Source: Eutrigla gurnardus
Taxonomy: Eukaryota; Chordata; Actinopteri; Perciformes; Triglidae
NCBI GenBank assembly: GCA_963514095.1
Contig: OY741268.1
Location: 620,001-684,000, forward strand
DNA length: 64,000 bases
Direction of reading: 5' to 3'
Part shown: positions 1 through 10,479 of the stretch, piece after piece
Position numbering within the stretch: the stretch's first letter is position 1
Layout of the letters: every line of letters begins with the position of its first letter
The notes under the pieces: generated by a model
What the model was told of the DNA's origin: nothing
Databases searched by the model: none
Seen by the model: the letters and a program-made list of their open reading frames with translations, nothing else
Program-made: the position numbers and the translations under genes

Positions 1-385
1 AAAATTACGACCCGACCCGACCCGGCCCGTGTCTTTTAAAGCCCGGAGCCGATGTAACCCGACACATCAACATGGATTATCTGCCCGACCCCGACCCGCC
101 GGCGACGGTGAATTCACCTGCGGTTTACTTTTCACCAACTCCATCTACTTCTCCAGGCCAAAGGCGTGCACGCAGCAGCGTCAGTTCTGCCCCCGCCCCT
201 CTCCCTGATGCACGTTACACGCAGCAGCCAGACTTTCTTTATGGTGAACAGCAGCGATGATTAATACTTTTTTTTTTTTTCACTGAGGGGAAAAAATTAA
301 GCCCGAGATCCGACCCGACTCGAGTCACTTACTTATATTTTAGAACCGGCCCGAACCCGCTGGTCCCGTCGGGTTGAAAACTCTA
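1..385. mobile_element. Probable hAT-type DNA transposon end (partial)
   Basis: The stretch is rich in CCCGAC/CCCGGC motifs at both sides (1-80 and 300-380) and ends in CGGGTTGAAAACTCTA just before the LINE that follows. This looks like the right terminus of a non-autonomous hAT-type element whose left end lies outside the window. The short frame at 72-260 is low-complexity and I do not regard it as a gene. No TSD can be read because only one end is present. Confidence 0.3.
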
Positions 386-449
386 ATCTGAGTTGCCTCG
401 CTAAATTTGCAGTTGCTACTTTAGCGCAACAGCTAGCCTAGCAGCTACG

Positions 450-1324
450 ATGGCTTCTCTCTTTCCCTGTCCGCCTTTTCTTCTCTCCTGCCCGGTGTGT
501 CTGATGTTCAGCTACTACTCTGCCTCCTTTACTGATAAGGGTACATGTAATAAATGTAGTTCACTTTTTGCTTTGGAGGCGAGGATAAATGATTTGGAAG
601 CGCGGCTCCGCACCTACAATCCTCCGTCGGCTGCCGCAGTAACCAGCCAGCTGGTTGTAGACGGTGGGGGCCGACATAGCGTAGCAGCAAGCCGTCCCCA
701 GGCAAACCCGAGCAGCCGGGAGGCTGGGTGAATGTCCGAAGGAGGCATAGTTCTAAACCGAAGCCCACGGTTAACCACCATGTTCACGTGTCCAATCGAT
801 TTTCCCCACTCAGCGACACACCCGCTGAGAAGCCAACTCTGGTCATTGGCAGCTCCATAGTGAGACACGTGAAAATAGCGACACCAGCGACCATAGTCAA
901 ATGTGGCCCAGGGGCAAGAGCGGGCGACATCGAAGTTCAATTGAAACTGCTGGCTAAGGATAAACGTAAATACAGTAAGATTGTTATTTACGTTGGCGTT
1001 AATGACACCCAATTACGTCAATCGGAGGTCACTAAAATTAATGTTGGCTCGGTGTGTGAATATGCAAAAACTATGTCGGACTCCGTAGTTTTCTCTGGTC
1101 CCCTGCATAGCTTTACTAGTGATGACATGTATAGCCGCATGTCATCTTTCCACCGCTGGCTGTCGAGGTGGTGTCCAGATAACGATGTGGGCTTCGTTAA
1201 TAATTGGCAGCCTTTCTGGGGAAAACCTGGTCTGATCAGGAGAGATGGCATCAACTCCACTTTGGATGGAGCCGCTCTCCTATCTAGAAACATCGCTGAT
1301 CTCATTTGTAGTCCTAAAACATGA
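450..1324 (+). pseudogene. L2 ORF1: zinc motif plus SGNH/GDSL esterase-like domain, frameshifted
   Basis: ORF1 proteins of CR1/L2 LINEs often carry an esterase-like domain thought to assist RNP or membrane interactions. The start at 450 (MASLFP) opens a frame with paired cysteines (CPVC, then CNKC) followed by a short coiled coil (ARINDLEARL). A one-base frameshift near 725 joins the second frame. That frame shows the SGNH block I region as IGSSIVRHV, block III as GVND, and the final block as RDGINSTLDGAALLS. The usual Asp-x-x-His end reads D-G-I-N here, so the catalytic histidine position is asparagine. Two frames plus the lost His mark it as non-functional. Confidence 0.75.
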
Positions 1325-1538
1325 CAAACCAGTGTTGAGACCAAGAAGCAGAGTTGCAGTCTTACACACTTCTCTGCGCCTCCATTAGAGCAGTCACCCA
1401 CCCAAAACCAAAACCACATAAGAACGGTGTCTGTCCCCCGACCGACCAAATTAATTCGGTCCAACAGAAGAGGGATTTCACATGAAAACCTAATGAAAAT
1501 TAGCACTTCCAATGTAGTACAACAAAAGAAGAGAATTA

Positions 1539-4500
1539 AATGTGGACTCTTAAACATTAATCTCTCTCATCCAAAGCAGTATTAGTCAATGATTTAATAT
1601 CAGATAATCATATTGATTTATTCTGCCTGACTGAAACCTGGCTGCGTAATGAAGACTTTTTACTTAAACGAAGCTACTCCTCCCACCCATATTAATACTA
1701 ACATATCTCGAGGCAGCAGACATGGAGGAGGAGTTGCAGCCATTTTTGATTCAAGCCTGTCGATCAATCCGAAACCAAAACTAAATTATAACTCATTCGA
1801 GAGCCTGATTCTCAGCCTTTCGCACCCAAATAACAAAGCAGCCAATTCTGTTTGTTATTGTGTATCGTGCTCCTGGTCCATACTCTGAATTCCTATCTGA
1901 ATTCTCTGAGTTGCTATCAAGTTTAGTCCTTAAATCAGATAAAGTTATTATTGTGGGGGATTTTAATGTCCATGTGGACGTTGTAAATGACAGCCTTAGT
2001 GTAGCATTTAATTCATTAATAGATTCTATTGGCTTCAGTCAGTGTACATAAACCAACTCACTGTCAAAGCCACACTCTCGACCTTGTCTTATATTATGGC
2101 GTTGAAATCGAAAACTTAATAATCTTTTCTCATAATTCTTCTTTATCTGACCATTACTTGATAACCTTTGACTTTTTGCTGCTGGACTTCGCTCCTCTAG
2201 GAAAAAGCTACTACTCTCGGTGTCTATCGGATAGAGCAGTAGCTAAGTTTAATGAAGTAATTCCGCCAGTCTTGAGTTCACTTCCATGTCTTAATGAAAC
2301 GACTCTCGACTCTGTTGCTCCACTAAAACAGAAAACTATAAAGCATAGGAAGTTAGCTCCTTGGTATAACTCCCAAACTCGTAAATTAAAACAAAAATTG
2401 CGTAAACTTGAAACCATCTGGCGCTCCACCAAACTGGATGAATCCCGCCTAGTCTGGCCAGACAGTCTTAAAACATACAAGAAGGCTCTCCGTAATGCCA
2501 GAGCAGCCTACTACTCATCTTTAATAGAGGAAAATAAAAACAACCCTAGATTTCTTTTCAGTACTGTTGCCAGGCTGACAAAATGTCAGCTCTACTGAGC
2601 CATGCATTCCTAGAGAACTAGTAGTAACAACTTTATGAACTTTTTTAATGATAAAATTCTAGCAATCCAAGACAAAATTACTTGCATCTTGCCTTCAATT
2701 GGAACCGCGTTACCCTCAAACTCAGGAGCATTAAGACCTGATATATATTTAGAATGCTTTTCTCTAATCAACCTAAACCAACTAACGTCAATGATCTCTT
2801 CTTCTAAACCTTCAACCTGTCTCCTAGACCCGATACCAACCAGGCTACTGAAAGAAGTCTTACCCTTAGTTAGCGCATCGCTATTAAATATGATCAATGT
2901 GTCTTTATTAACAGGCTATGTGCCACAGTCATTTAAAGCAGCTGTAATTAAACCTCTTCTTAAGAAGCCTACTCTAGATCCAGGGGTTTTATCAAACTCC
3001 AAACCAATATCAAATCTTCCTTTTCTCTCTAAGATCCTTCAGAAGTAGTCGCCAATCAGCTGTGTGACTTTCTCAACAATAACAGTCTACTTGAGGACTT
3101 CCAGTCAGGATTTAGAGTACATCATAGTACAGAGACAGCTCTGGTGAAAATTACAAATGACCTTCTTATTGCTTCTGACAAAGGACTGGTTTCTGTACTT
3201 GTTCTGCTAGATCTTAGTGCTGCGTTTGACACCATTAACTATGAGATTCTAATATGTAGACTGGAAAAATTAATTGGCATCAAAGGAACTGCATTAAGCT
3301 GGTTTAAGTCCTATTTATCCAATCGATCTCAGTTTGTGCATGTCAATGAAAAATCTTCCAGGCACACTGAAGTTAAATACGGTGTTCCTCAAGGTTCTGT
3401 GCTCGGACCAATTCTTTTCAACTTATATATGCTTCATTTAGGCAACATTATTAGAGGACACTCTATAAACTTCCATTGTTATGCTGATGATACTCAGTTA
3501 TATCTATCGATCAAGCCAATCGGCTAGTTAAACTCCAGGCATGTGTTGATGACATAAAATCCTGGACGACCTGCAATTTCCTGATGTTAAACTCAGATAA
3601 AACGTTATTGTACTTGTGCCTAAACTCCTCCAAAGCTCGCTGTCTAAAGATATAGCGACTGTTGATGGGATTGCCATCGTCTCAAATGCTACTGTAAGAA
3701 ACCTTGGAGTTATCTTTAATCAGGACCTGTCCTTTGACTCGCATATTAAACAAACGAAAAGGACAGCCTATTTTCACCTGCGTAACATTACTAAAATTAG
3801 GCCAATGCTGTCTCAAAAAGATGCAGAAAAACTCGTCCATGCATTTGTTACCTCAAGGCTGGACTATTGTAATTCTTTATTATCAGGCTGTTCTAATAAA
3901 TCTCTTAATCTCTCCAGCTGGTCCAGAATGCTGCAGCTCGTGTTCTGACTAAAACTAAAAGAAGGGATCACATTTCTCCTGTATTAGCTTCTATGCACTG
4001 GCTCCCAGTAAAATCCAGAATAGAATTTAAAATCCTTCTCCTCACTTACAAGGCTCTTAATGGTCAGGCGCCATCATATCTTAAAGAGCTCATTAAACCC
4101 TACTGTCCTGCTAGAGCACTACGCTCTCAGAATAAAGGGTTACTTGAAGTTCCTAAAGTCTCCAAAATTAGAACACGGGCCAGAGCTTTCAGCCATCAAG
4201 CTCCTCTTCTGTGGAAACTAGGGATGCTCCGATCGATCGGCTGCCGATCGTTATCGGCCGACATGGACCCTAAACAGGTTGATCGGTCAAAGTGCCGATC
4301 AGAAAAGCCGATCGCATATTGATATATTTCTTTACCCGAGACTGTTTTTCTGCGCCTGACGCAGGGTGGGAATTTCACGATGGCCACGACGCCTGTCCAG
4401 GTCCAAGTTCCAGTGTAAACAACGCTAACAACGGTGAGCTTTTATGGACTTACAGCCACCCTCGTGCGTACAGTCGGCTCGTCCCGTGTCTGTGGAACAG

Positions 4501-5139
4501 AGCGGTTGCTCTGCTGGGATTCTTCCAAAATACAACCTGCGCAACTTCGCGAGCCGCGCAGGTAAAGTATCAACATCACATGCAAGAAGAACTTCAACCG
4601 TTCATTAGCTTAATTACAGCCACCCGAGTGGAGCTGAGCGAGCGGGCAGTGAAAGCACACAGCGGCGTTTTTATTATAAAAAGTAGCGGTCCGTCCGGTT
4701 CCGCTCCGGCACATGTTTGTAGTCAACACGAGCGGAGCTGAACGAGCAAGTGGCCACGGGTAGGCAGTGGATTTTGCAGAGAGCAGCATTGTTACCGGTC
4801 CGGTCCCGCTATGGTCCCGCTCACACCACAAGTCTGAAGCCCAAGCCCGACCCAGAATCCCGCTGTGTCCTACAGTCATCAACAGTATGTTCAGTCATAA
4901 AACGGCTCGATTATTATTTGTTTATTATTATTATTATTATTCTCCCATCCATTCTGTGATGGGTGATCGGTATCGGCCGATTCATGATTCCTGTGATCAG
5001 TGATCGGATCGGCCCCCAAAAATGCTGACTGGAGCATCCCTAGTGGAAACGTCTTCCGGTTCTGGTTTGGGAGGCAGACACTGTTCCCACATTTAAGAGT
5101 AGGCTTAAAACCTTTCTCTTTGACACCGCTTATAGTTAG
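1539..5139 (+). pseudogene. L2 ORF2: APE endonuclease and reverse transcriptase, broken
   Basis: ORF2 nicks target DNA and reverse transcribes the LINE RNA. Endonuclease motifs are readable across several frames: TETWL (near 1635), GDFNVH (near 1957) and SDHYLI (near 2147). RT follows, with DLSAAFDTI near 3210, GVPQGSVLGP near 3385 and an intact YADD motif at 3480-3491. The C-terminal LHWLPV-type region begins near 3990. At least six frameshifts or stops interrupt it, and the hAT MITE at 4219-5042 splits the last codons. The tail resumes at 5043 and stops with TAG at 5137. It is clearly dead. Confidence 0.8.
4219..5042. mobile_element. Non-autonomous hAT element, 824 bp, 8-bp TSD
   Basis: Terminal inverted repeats start TAGGGATGCTCC and end GGAGCATCCCTA. 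The flanks carry a perfect 8-bp duplication, GTGGAAAC (4211-4218 and 5043-5050), the signature of hAT transposition. Removing the element restores the L2 ORF2 sequence seen in other copies. Subterminal GATCGG/CCGATC motifs are abundant, as expected for hAT transposase binding sites. A TTA microsatellite lies at 4919-4942. No transposase domain is visible in the internal frames, so it must have moved in trans. Confidence 0.9.
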
Positions 5140-5368
5140 GGCTGGCCAGACCCAGCTGCAGAAAACAATTAAGGGGGGCATTACATTTTTTCAGGGGGGC
5201 AAACTTTTTCAACCTACATTTTATTTGCTTCAGGCTGAACAATGGCTCTGTGACCACTCCTACAGTGCGGAGAAATCATTTCCCTCTTACTAAAAAGGGG
5301 CAGTTCATCCCAAAATCTAAAAGCTGCTATAGGCCTAGACTGCTGGGGGACTATAGTGGCACACTGAG

Positions 5369-5370
<2 letters not shown>

Positions 5371-5423
<53 letters not shown>
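5371..5423 (+). repeat. (CT)n microsatellite within the L2 3' UTR
   Basis: About 26 CT units. A similar tract sits at the same UTR position in the L2 copy at 46629-46680, and a decayed GA-rich version occurs in the minus-strand copy at 36209-36282. The tract is therefore part of the element consensus and has varied in length between copies. Confidence 0.9.
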
Positions 5424-5424
<1 letters not shown>

Positions 5425-5866
5425 ACTCTATCACTCTCTCTGTGTATGTTCCCCCAGAGTCCCTGTGCTTTCTCGCCTAGCAGGTCTCCCTGGACCGTGA
5501 TGGAACCTGATCCGGACTGCACCGATGATGTGGTCTTGTTTGACTCTTACCGCCAGTATTTTTAATTAATGTAATTGACTAAAATCTGAATCTCTACTGT
5601 TACTAACTTGACTACTCCCGGGAGTGAGTGCCTATGCTTTCTGGTCCAGCAGAGTCCACTGAGCTCCTGACCGATGCAGACTGCTAACTGGCCTGACGCT
5701 GGAAACACCACATTGTAGCTCCACCTGCCCGCTGTGTGACTGCTCAACTACTCCTGCTTTTTGGTCTACGGCGACGTGGTTGGGATGGATCCATCTCGGC
5801 GTGGCTGTGCCTGCTGCCATGGGCTACTACTATTGATACTATTGCTTCTGTTAATGCCACCACTAC

Positions 5867-7431
5867 CATTGACTTGAATGGGACGAGCGAAAAAAAAAAG
5901 CAGAAATTGTAGCTTTTCAAACGCCTGCTACTCAGGCATACTTTCACCTAGAAACTCCATTTAAACTTTAAAATGTAGACACAAGTCTTGTGTCCTGGTG
6001 TGTCAATCCACGTTTAAATAGGTCATATAGTTTTTGACCAATCACTGTTCAACGACCATGCTCGTTTTGGGAGAAATCATGAGTTTATAATGGGTGTGTA
6101 TTGCGCGGAACCTTCTGGGCTAGAGTGGATGACATCATCGCTTAGAGTGTGAGGGCTTCTCAGATTTTTTTCCTTTCCAAACTCCTCCCGGCCACAATCT
6201 TCACTCTACAGACGTGATATTTTCCAATTTTGTAGACAAACTTGTCCTGTCTCTCACAATGTGCTCAAAAACTCTGTGAGATTTATAGAATTTGAACTAG
6301 CAACCTCTAAGCGCGGCCAAGTCTGTTTTTCTCCTCATCCGCTCCAATGCAAATCGAGAAGCAGATTTTCAAAGAAACCTGAAATGAGCAGCATTTCTAA
6401 CTCGCCCTAGCGTCCACATTTCTGACACTAGGAAAAAATAAAAGTCATCAGTGTCTTCATCAGAGTCTCGTGGCACTAACGGTGCGAAAATCTTGGCGAT
6501 AGGAGTTTCGATGTGAGCGTGGCAAGCTTTTGTTCGGAGCGCCCGCAAAGCCGGAATGGAGCGATAGTGAGAGGCAGAGAGAGGCTTAAAGACAGTTACA
6601 CACACGCACCAAGGGCCGTTGCTATGGTGACAGCACTCTGGAGCTCTAATCTTCATAACTGACAGCAGGTGTGCTCTGATTGGTGGACAGGAATGTACTA
6701 AAAACTACATTTAGTAGTGGGAAATGTAGTTTTTTTAGTCAAACGTCTTCTGCTCGGGCAGACTTTCACCTAGAAACTCCATTTAAACTTTAAAATGGAG
6801 AGACGAGTGGTGTGCTCTGATTGGTGGACAGGAATGTACTAAAAACTACATTTAGTAGTGGGAAATGTAGTTTTTTTAGTCAAACGTCTTCAGCTCAGCC
6901 ATACTTTCACCTAGAAACTCCATTTAAACTTTAAAATGGAGACACGAGTGGTGTGCTCTGATTGGTGGACAGGAATGTACTAAAAACTACATTTAGTAGT
7001 GGGAAATGTAGTTTCTTTAGTCAAAACGTCTTCAGCTCAGCCATACTTTCACCTAGATACTCCATTTAAACTTTAAAATGGAGACACGAGTGGTGGGCTC
7101 TGATTGGTGGACAGGAAGGAGCAGTCAGTGGGAAATGTAGTTTTTTTAGTTAAACGTCTTCTGCTCAGTCATACTTTCACCTAGAAACTCCATTTAAACT
7201 TTAAAAATGGAGACACGAATGGTGGGCTCTGATTGGTGGACAGTTTTTGAAGTACATCACAATACTCAAAACGGACTACTCTGACAGCTCAGTCAGCAAG
7301 CAGTCTCTGTATTTGCCTCTAAAACAACTCCGTCTCGTTTGAAATCTCGAAGAATCTCATCGTAATGTATATACACTCCGGCAGTAGCCCCCGTGGCCCT
7401 TTCAAAATTTCCCGGCGGGGGAATTTTCTAG
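5867..7431 (+). mobile_element. Repeat R copy 1: Helitron-like non-autonomous element, 5' truncated
   Basis: The 3' end is an A/T-rich hairpin (AAAATTTCCC, loop, GGGGAATTTT) directly followed by CTAG and then host T, the arrangement expected of a Helitron terminus (hairpin plus CTRR, insertion before T). Segments 6040-6320 and 7260-7431 are homologous to the reverse complement of 41090-41400 and 36588-36760, showing a repeat family. The interior carries a 141-bp tandem array, common in non-autonomous Helitrons. No protein domain is visible. Helitron assignment is inference; the repeat relationship is read directly. Confidence 0.5.
6667..7243 (+). repeat. Tandem array, about 4 copies of a ~141-bp unit
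   Basis: The landmark CACCTAGAAACTCC (one-base variants) recurs at 6767, 6908, 7050 and 7178, giving spacings of 141, 142 and 128 bp. Each unit also holds CTCTGATTGGTGGACAG, which on the other strand is a CCAAT motif, and TTTAAACTTTAAAATGG. A related single unit lies near 5945. Copies are very similar, so the array expanded fairly recently. The CCAAT content could be coincidental. Confidence 0.85.
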
Positions 7432-8147
7432 TTTATATAGCACTTTAAAACAACCGTAGTTGAAAACAAAGTGCTGTACAAAGACATAAAGCCATTAAAA
7501 CACTAAGATAAATAAAACAGACGGTAAACAGGTGTTTCATTGTTTTTAAAAGCAATAAGAAACAATAAATCAAAGCAGGGCCATAAAAACACTAAAACAG
7601 GAGAAAAGTCTCATGTGGAGTTGAAAGCCAGGTAGTAAAAATGGGTTTTAAGACTGGTTTTAAAAATGGACAGTGAGGAGAGGAGGCTTGTCTCATGTGC
7701 AATGGTAGCTCGTTCCATAGTTTTGGGGCAGCAGTGGAGAAGGCTCTGTCCCCTCTGAGCTTCCGTTTGGACCTAGGTACCTCCAGGAGCAGCAGGTCAG
7801 CTGACCTGAGGCATCCAGCAGGAGCGTAGGGTTGAAGGAGCTCAGAGAGGTAAGGGGTGCGAGACCATTTAAAGACTTAAAAACAAATAAAAGAATCTTA
7901 AAATGGACTCTAAAGTGCACAGGCAGCCAGTGGAGGGAGGCCAGGATTGGAGTTATGTGCTCCCTCTTACGTGCTCCAGTTAAGAGGCGAGCGGCTGCAT
8001 TTTGCACCAGGTTGAGACTTGCGAGGGAGGACTGGCTGACACCAAAATAAAGTGCATTACAGTAATCCAGCTGAGATGTGATGAAGGCGTGGATTACTGT
8101 CTCAAAGTGCTTTTGTGCAAGGAAAAGGCTTCGCCAGCTGCCTAATC
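7432..8147 (-). mobile_element. L2-type LINE 3' fragment
   Basis: Minus-strand LINE fragment with 3' end at 7432. An open stretch at 8007-7693 encodes the C-terminal region of ORF2, with the recognisable QNAAARLLTG and LHWLPV motifs. 5' truncation at about 8147 removes RT and endonuclease. The fragment directly abuts the CTAG end of repeat R. It is a different subfamily from the 0.4-5.9 kb copy, judged by its ORF2 sequence. Confidence 0.75.
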
Positions 8148-8304
8148 TTTTTTTTAGAATATTTTATTTTTCAGTTTTCAATTTCAAGATATACATGAAA
8201 ACACACAACACGAAACCCCTTCCCCAACCCACCCACAAACTGGAAAGAGAGAGGAGGAGAAAAAATAAATAGACAAATAAAATTTATAAATAATGAAAAT
8301 AATA
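8148..8304. other. AT-rich spacer, possible retroposon 3' scrap
   Basis: The stretch begins with a T-run and is A/T-rich with CCACCC-type patches. It could be a minus-strand polyA-ended retroposon tail. I see no ORF or TSD that would settle it. Confidence 0.25.
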
Positions 8305-8815
8305 TTTACATTTACATTTACATCATTTAGCAGACGCTTTTGTCCAAAGCGACTTACAATAAGTACATTTGTCAAAAGAAGGAAACAAGGAAACCACAAC
8401 GAATCATTGCCGATAAAGTAAGAGCTAAAAGTAGAACAAGTGTTAAGTCCTCATTTGAGTAAACTAGTAGTTCAAGAGCAACAGTGCTACGATCAGAGTG
8501 CTATAGGTAAGGGTTTTTTGTTTTTTTTTGGGGGGGGGGGGTCATGCTAGTCGAGGTGAAGTCTGAACAGGTGAGTCTTGAGCCTTTTTCGGAAAATGGC
8601 AAATGACTCAGCTGTCCTGACATTAGTCGGGAGTTCGTTCCACCACTGAGGCGCCAGAACAGAGAAGAGTCTGGACTTTGCTGAGCGACATTTGTTTGAT
8701 TTCAGCGATGGTGGTACCAGCCGGCCAGCTGAAGTAGAGGAGCGAAGTGCTCGCTTCGGGGCATGAGGTTTGACCAGTGTTTGAAGGTAGATGGGTGAAT
8801 AATGTTGCACTAGCT
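8305..8815 (-). mobile_element. L2-type LINE 3' fragment with TTTACA tail
   Basis: In minus orientation the 3' end reads AGCGTCTGCTAAATGATG followed by TAAATG repeats, the widespread fish L2 tail. Upstream, frame 8810-8547 gives the ORF2 C-terminus (ALRSSTSAGRL, LFSVLAPQWWNELP, RKRLKTHLF). Everything 5' of that is missing. A T/G homopolymer patch lies at 8514-8540. Confidence 0.8.
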
Positions 8816-8916
8816 TTACTCACACAATGCCTGAACCCAAATCTACAATTAGTTTCTGACTTACCAACAACAGACAAAGCAGCTTCCTTCCTTGCTCCAG
8901 ACAAAATGTGGTATAA

Positions 8917-9169
8917 GGGCAGTATAAGGTACACCTGTGCACTAATCATGATGTCAGATCAGCATCTTGATGTGGCACACCTGTGAGGTGGGATGGATTA
9001 TCTCAGCAAAGCAGTAGTGCTCACTATCACACATTTAGACTGATTTGTGAACAATGTTTGAGAGAAATGGTAATATTGTGTATCTGGAATGAATTTTAGA
9101 TCTTTAAGTCCATCTCATGAAAAATGGGAGCAAAAACAAAAGTGTTGCGTTTATATTTTTGTTGAGCGT
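8917..9169 (-). mobile_element. Tc1/mariner-type terminal segment
   Basis: Read on the minus strand, the end starts next to TA with CGCTCAACAAAAATATAAAC, and the interior includes a CATCTCATGAAAAATGGGAG-like stretch. This resembles a Tc1-like family common in fish, recalled from general knowledge. The TA at 9170-9171 fits the expected target. No transposase remains, and the opposite end was not identified. The 8816-8916 stretch to its left is unassigned. Confidence 0.5.
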
Positions 9170-9171
9170 AC

Positions 9172-9975
9172 ATCACTCATGCCCATTCCATCAGGGCAAT
9201 CAAAACACACACCATCAAGGCTTACCTTAGCGGCTTAAGCTTCTTCTCCAAGTTAATAACCGGCAGTCCGGGGCTGGCCACCAGCCATCCCCAAATAACT
9301 TCCCTCATCAGAGGACTCCTACGCCAAGAGCCAGCCACGAAACCTCAGCGTCTCCCTCTTACCGCAGACCTGCTGTTCACCTGCCTCCACACAATCCGCT
9401 CCGGGTACGGCACTCCCCAAGTCGCCAGAACCCTGGAAGCCATGTTTCTGCTAGCCTTTTTCGGTTTCCTCAGATGCGCCGAATTTAACTCCTCAACCAT
9501 CTACTTCGACCCGAGCCGTCACGCTTGCATTTCCGATTTGTCCCACTTTTCAGACGACACCATGGTGTTCCACTTAAAGCAAACCAAAACTAATCAATTT
9601 GGTCCGCCTACACCCGTCTTCTTCTTCCAGGTCCAATCACCACTAAACCCCTTCGAAACCCTCTCGAACTTCTTGCAATTCCGCAAATCCCAGAGCTTTA
9701 CAATGACCGATCCCCTCTTTATTTCCGAATCCGGCCAAGTGGCTACACGATTCTGGTTTCACCATCACCTTCGCCTCGTGCTCTCATCGTCCGGTATCGC
9801 GCCCCTCAACTATGCCGGGCACTCCTTCAGGATCGGAGCTGCCACTTCAGCCTCCCGTAGCGGCGTCCCAGAACATATCATTCGCATCATGGGCCGCTGG
9901 TCCTCCCAAACGTACCACCGCTACATCCGTTCGGATCTCAAAGATCTCAGGTCCGCTCAATCTCGGCTAAAATAA
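9172..9975 (+). CDS. Tyrosine recombinase (Ngaro/DIRS-like), N-terminally truncated
   Basis: The frame is open without a stop from about 9172 to the TAA at 9973; the first Met at 9442 lies inside the domain, so the true start is lost upstream. The core shows box I arginine in FLRCAEF (Arg near 9472), box II HSFRIG (His 9820, Arg 9829), and GRWSS followed by the catalytic tyrosine in TYHRYIR (Tyr at 9913 or 9922). All R-H-R-Y positions look intact. The enzyme would integrate a circular cDNA. C/G use is higher than in the LINE neighbours. It is one of the few undamaged domains here, but the element is incomplete. Confidence 0.75.
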   Translation: MTHAHSIRAIKTHTIKAYLSGLSFFSKLITGSPGLATSHPQITSLIRGLLRQEPATKPQRLPLTADLLFTCLHTIRSGYGTPQVARTLEAMFLLAFFGFLRCAEFNSSTIYFDPSRHACISDLSHFSDDTMVFHLKQTKTNQFGPPTPVFFFQVQSPLNPFETLSNFLQFRKSQSFTMTDPLFISESGQVATRFWFHHHLRLVLSSSGIAPLNYAGHSFRIGAATSASRSGVPEHIIRIMGRWSSQTYHRYIRSDLKDLRSAQSRLK

Positions 9976-9986
9976 TTGGAGGTTTT

Positions 9987-10142
9987 GGGGGTCCGTCGCC
10001 GCCCGGGAGCGGCGGCTGATCCTCCACAGAAGCCCCACAACGCTCCTCATCCAGAATCGAGATCTTCGACATGTCTTTTTCGTTCCAATATCAATAAAAT
10101 CCTTAAACGCATCTCGTTGACGGTGTGGTCCTTGCTAGTGAA
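9987..10142 (+). repeat. Ngaro-type split direct repeat B1
   Basis: A 156-bp block repeated 337 bp downstream with no difference that I can see. It contains a GC hairpin (GCCGCCCGGGAGCGGC) and an AATAAA signal near 10095, suitable for polyadenylation of the element transcript. Confidence 0.85.
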
Positions 10143-10323
10143 TTGTAGCCTAAGTGGCGAAGTTTCGGGAGCAGGACCACACCTCAACAGCACCAATTTC
10201 CGCATCCTATAAATAACCACCTGACCCTCTCCTCCGCTTCGCTCCCGCACTCTGCGCCCCTCCCCCCCACCCCATTTTTCTCTCCCTGCTCTTCCTTCTA
10301 TCCTCTCCTTCATAGGTCCATGA
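10143..10323 (+). repeat. Ngaro-type block A2 between the direct repeats
   Basis: This 181-bp block lies between the two B repeats. In Ngaro elements A2 matches a 5' A1 block, which is missing here because of the 5' truncation. It contains a TATA-like motif and a C-rich tract (10245-10290). Confidence 0.6.
10207..10215 (+). promoter_or_regulatory. TATA-like motif in block A2
   Basis: CCTATAAAT lies inside the A2 block, where a full Ngaro element would place promoter sequence. No start site can be verified from sequence alone. Confidence 0.35.
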
Positions 10324-10479
10324 GGGGGTCCGTCGCCGCCCGGGAGCGGCGGCTGATCCTCCACAGAAGCCCCACAACGCTCCTCATCCAGAATCGAGAT
10401 CTTCGACATGTCTTTTTCGTTCCAATATCAATAAAATCCTTAAACGCATCTCGTTGACGGTGTGGTCCTTGCTAGTGAA
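10324..10479 (+). repeat. Ngaro-type split direct repeat B2
   Basis: Second copy of the 156-bp block. The frame starting at 10454 inside this repeat reads straight into the L2 RT that follows (MTVWSLLV then KPLLKK), a chance in-frame fusion of two elements. Confidence 0.85.

Larger units (their letters stand above)
386..5866 (+). mobile_element. L2-clade LINE, long copy with ORF1 and ORF2 (degenerate)
   Basis: About 4.6 kb of LINE after removing the inserted MITE at 4219-5042. The order is short 5' UTR, ORF1 (zinc motif plus SGNH esterase-like domain), ORF2 (endonuclease then reverse transcriptase) and a long 3' UTR with a CT tract. It matches the plus-strand L2 at 44187-47398 over ORF2 and the 3' UTR. 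Within the UTR, about 180 bp (5143-5320) replaces roughly 30 bp present in that other copy. The true 3' tail is lost: sequence changes to repeat R near 5866. Family assignment rests on RT and 3' UTR similarity to other copies in the window. Confidence 0.85.
9172..10479 (+). mobile_element. Ngaro-type tyrosine-recombinase retroelement, 3' portion
   Basis: A tyrosine recombinase frame is followed by a B1-A2-B2 arrangement: two identical 156-bp blocks (9987-10142 and 10324-10479) flanking a 181-bp block. Split direct repeats of this order are the 3' hallmark of Ngaro-group DIRS-like elements, which integrate by recombination instead of DDE integrase. Gag, RT and RNase H are absent, so the element is 5' truncated; a Tc1-like end abuts it at 9170. 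The right edge meets L2 sequence at 10480. Confidence 0.7.

Noticed and set aside
72..260. Pro-rich 62-codon ORF at the left edge
   Set aside because: Low-complexity CCCGAC repeats inside a likely hAT end; no domain, and the sequence around it is repeat-like.
4292..4741. 149-codon ORF inside the hAT MITE
   Set aside because: No hAT transposase motif (no BED finger, no dimerisation region); the GC-rich interior readily gives long chance frames.
5214..5522. Minus-strand ORF with an Arg-Glu repeat
   Set aside because: The repeat is translation of the CT microsatellite in the L2 3' UTR.
6667..7243. Possible CRISPR-like or centromeric satellite array
   Set aside because: Only about four units, no spacers, and embedded in a dispersed repeat in a eukaryotic sequence.
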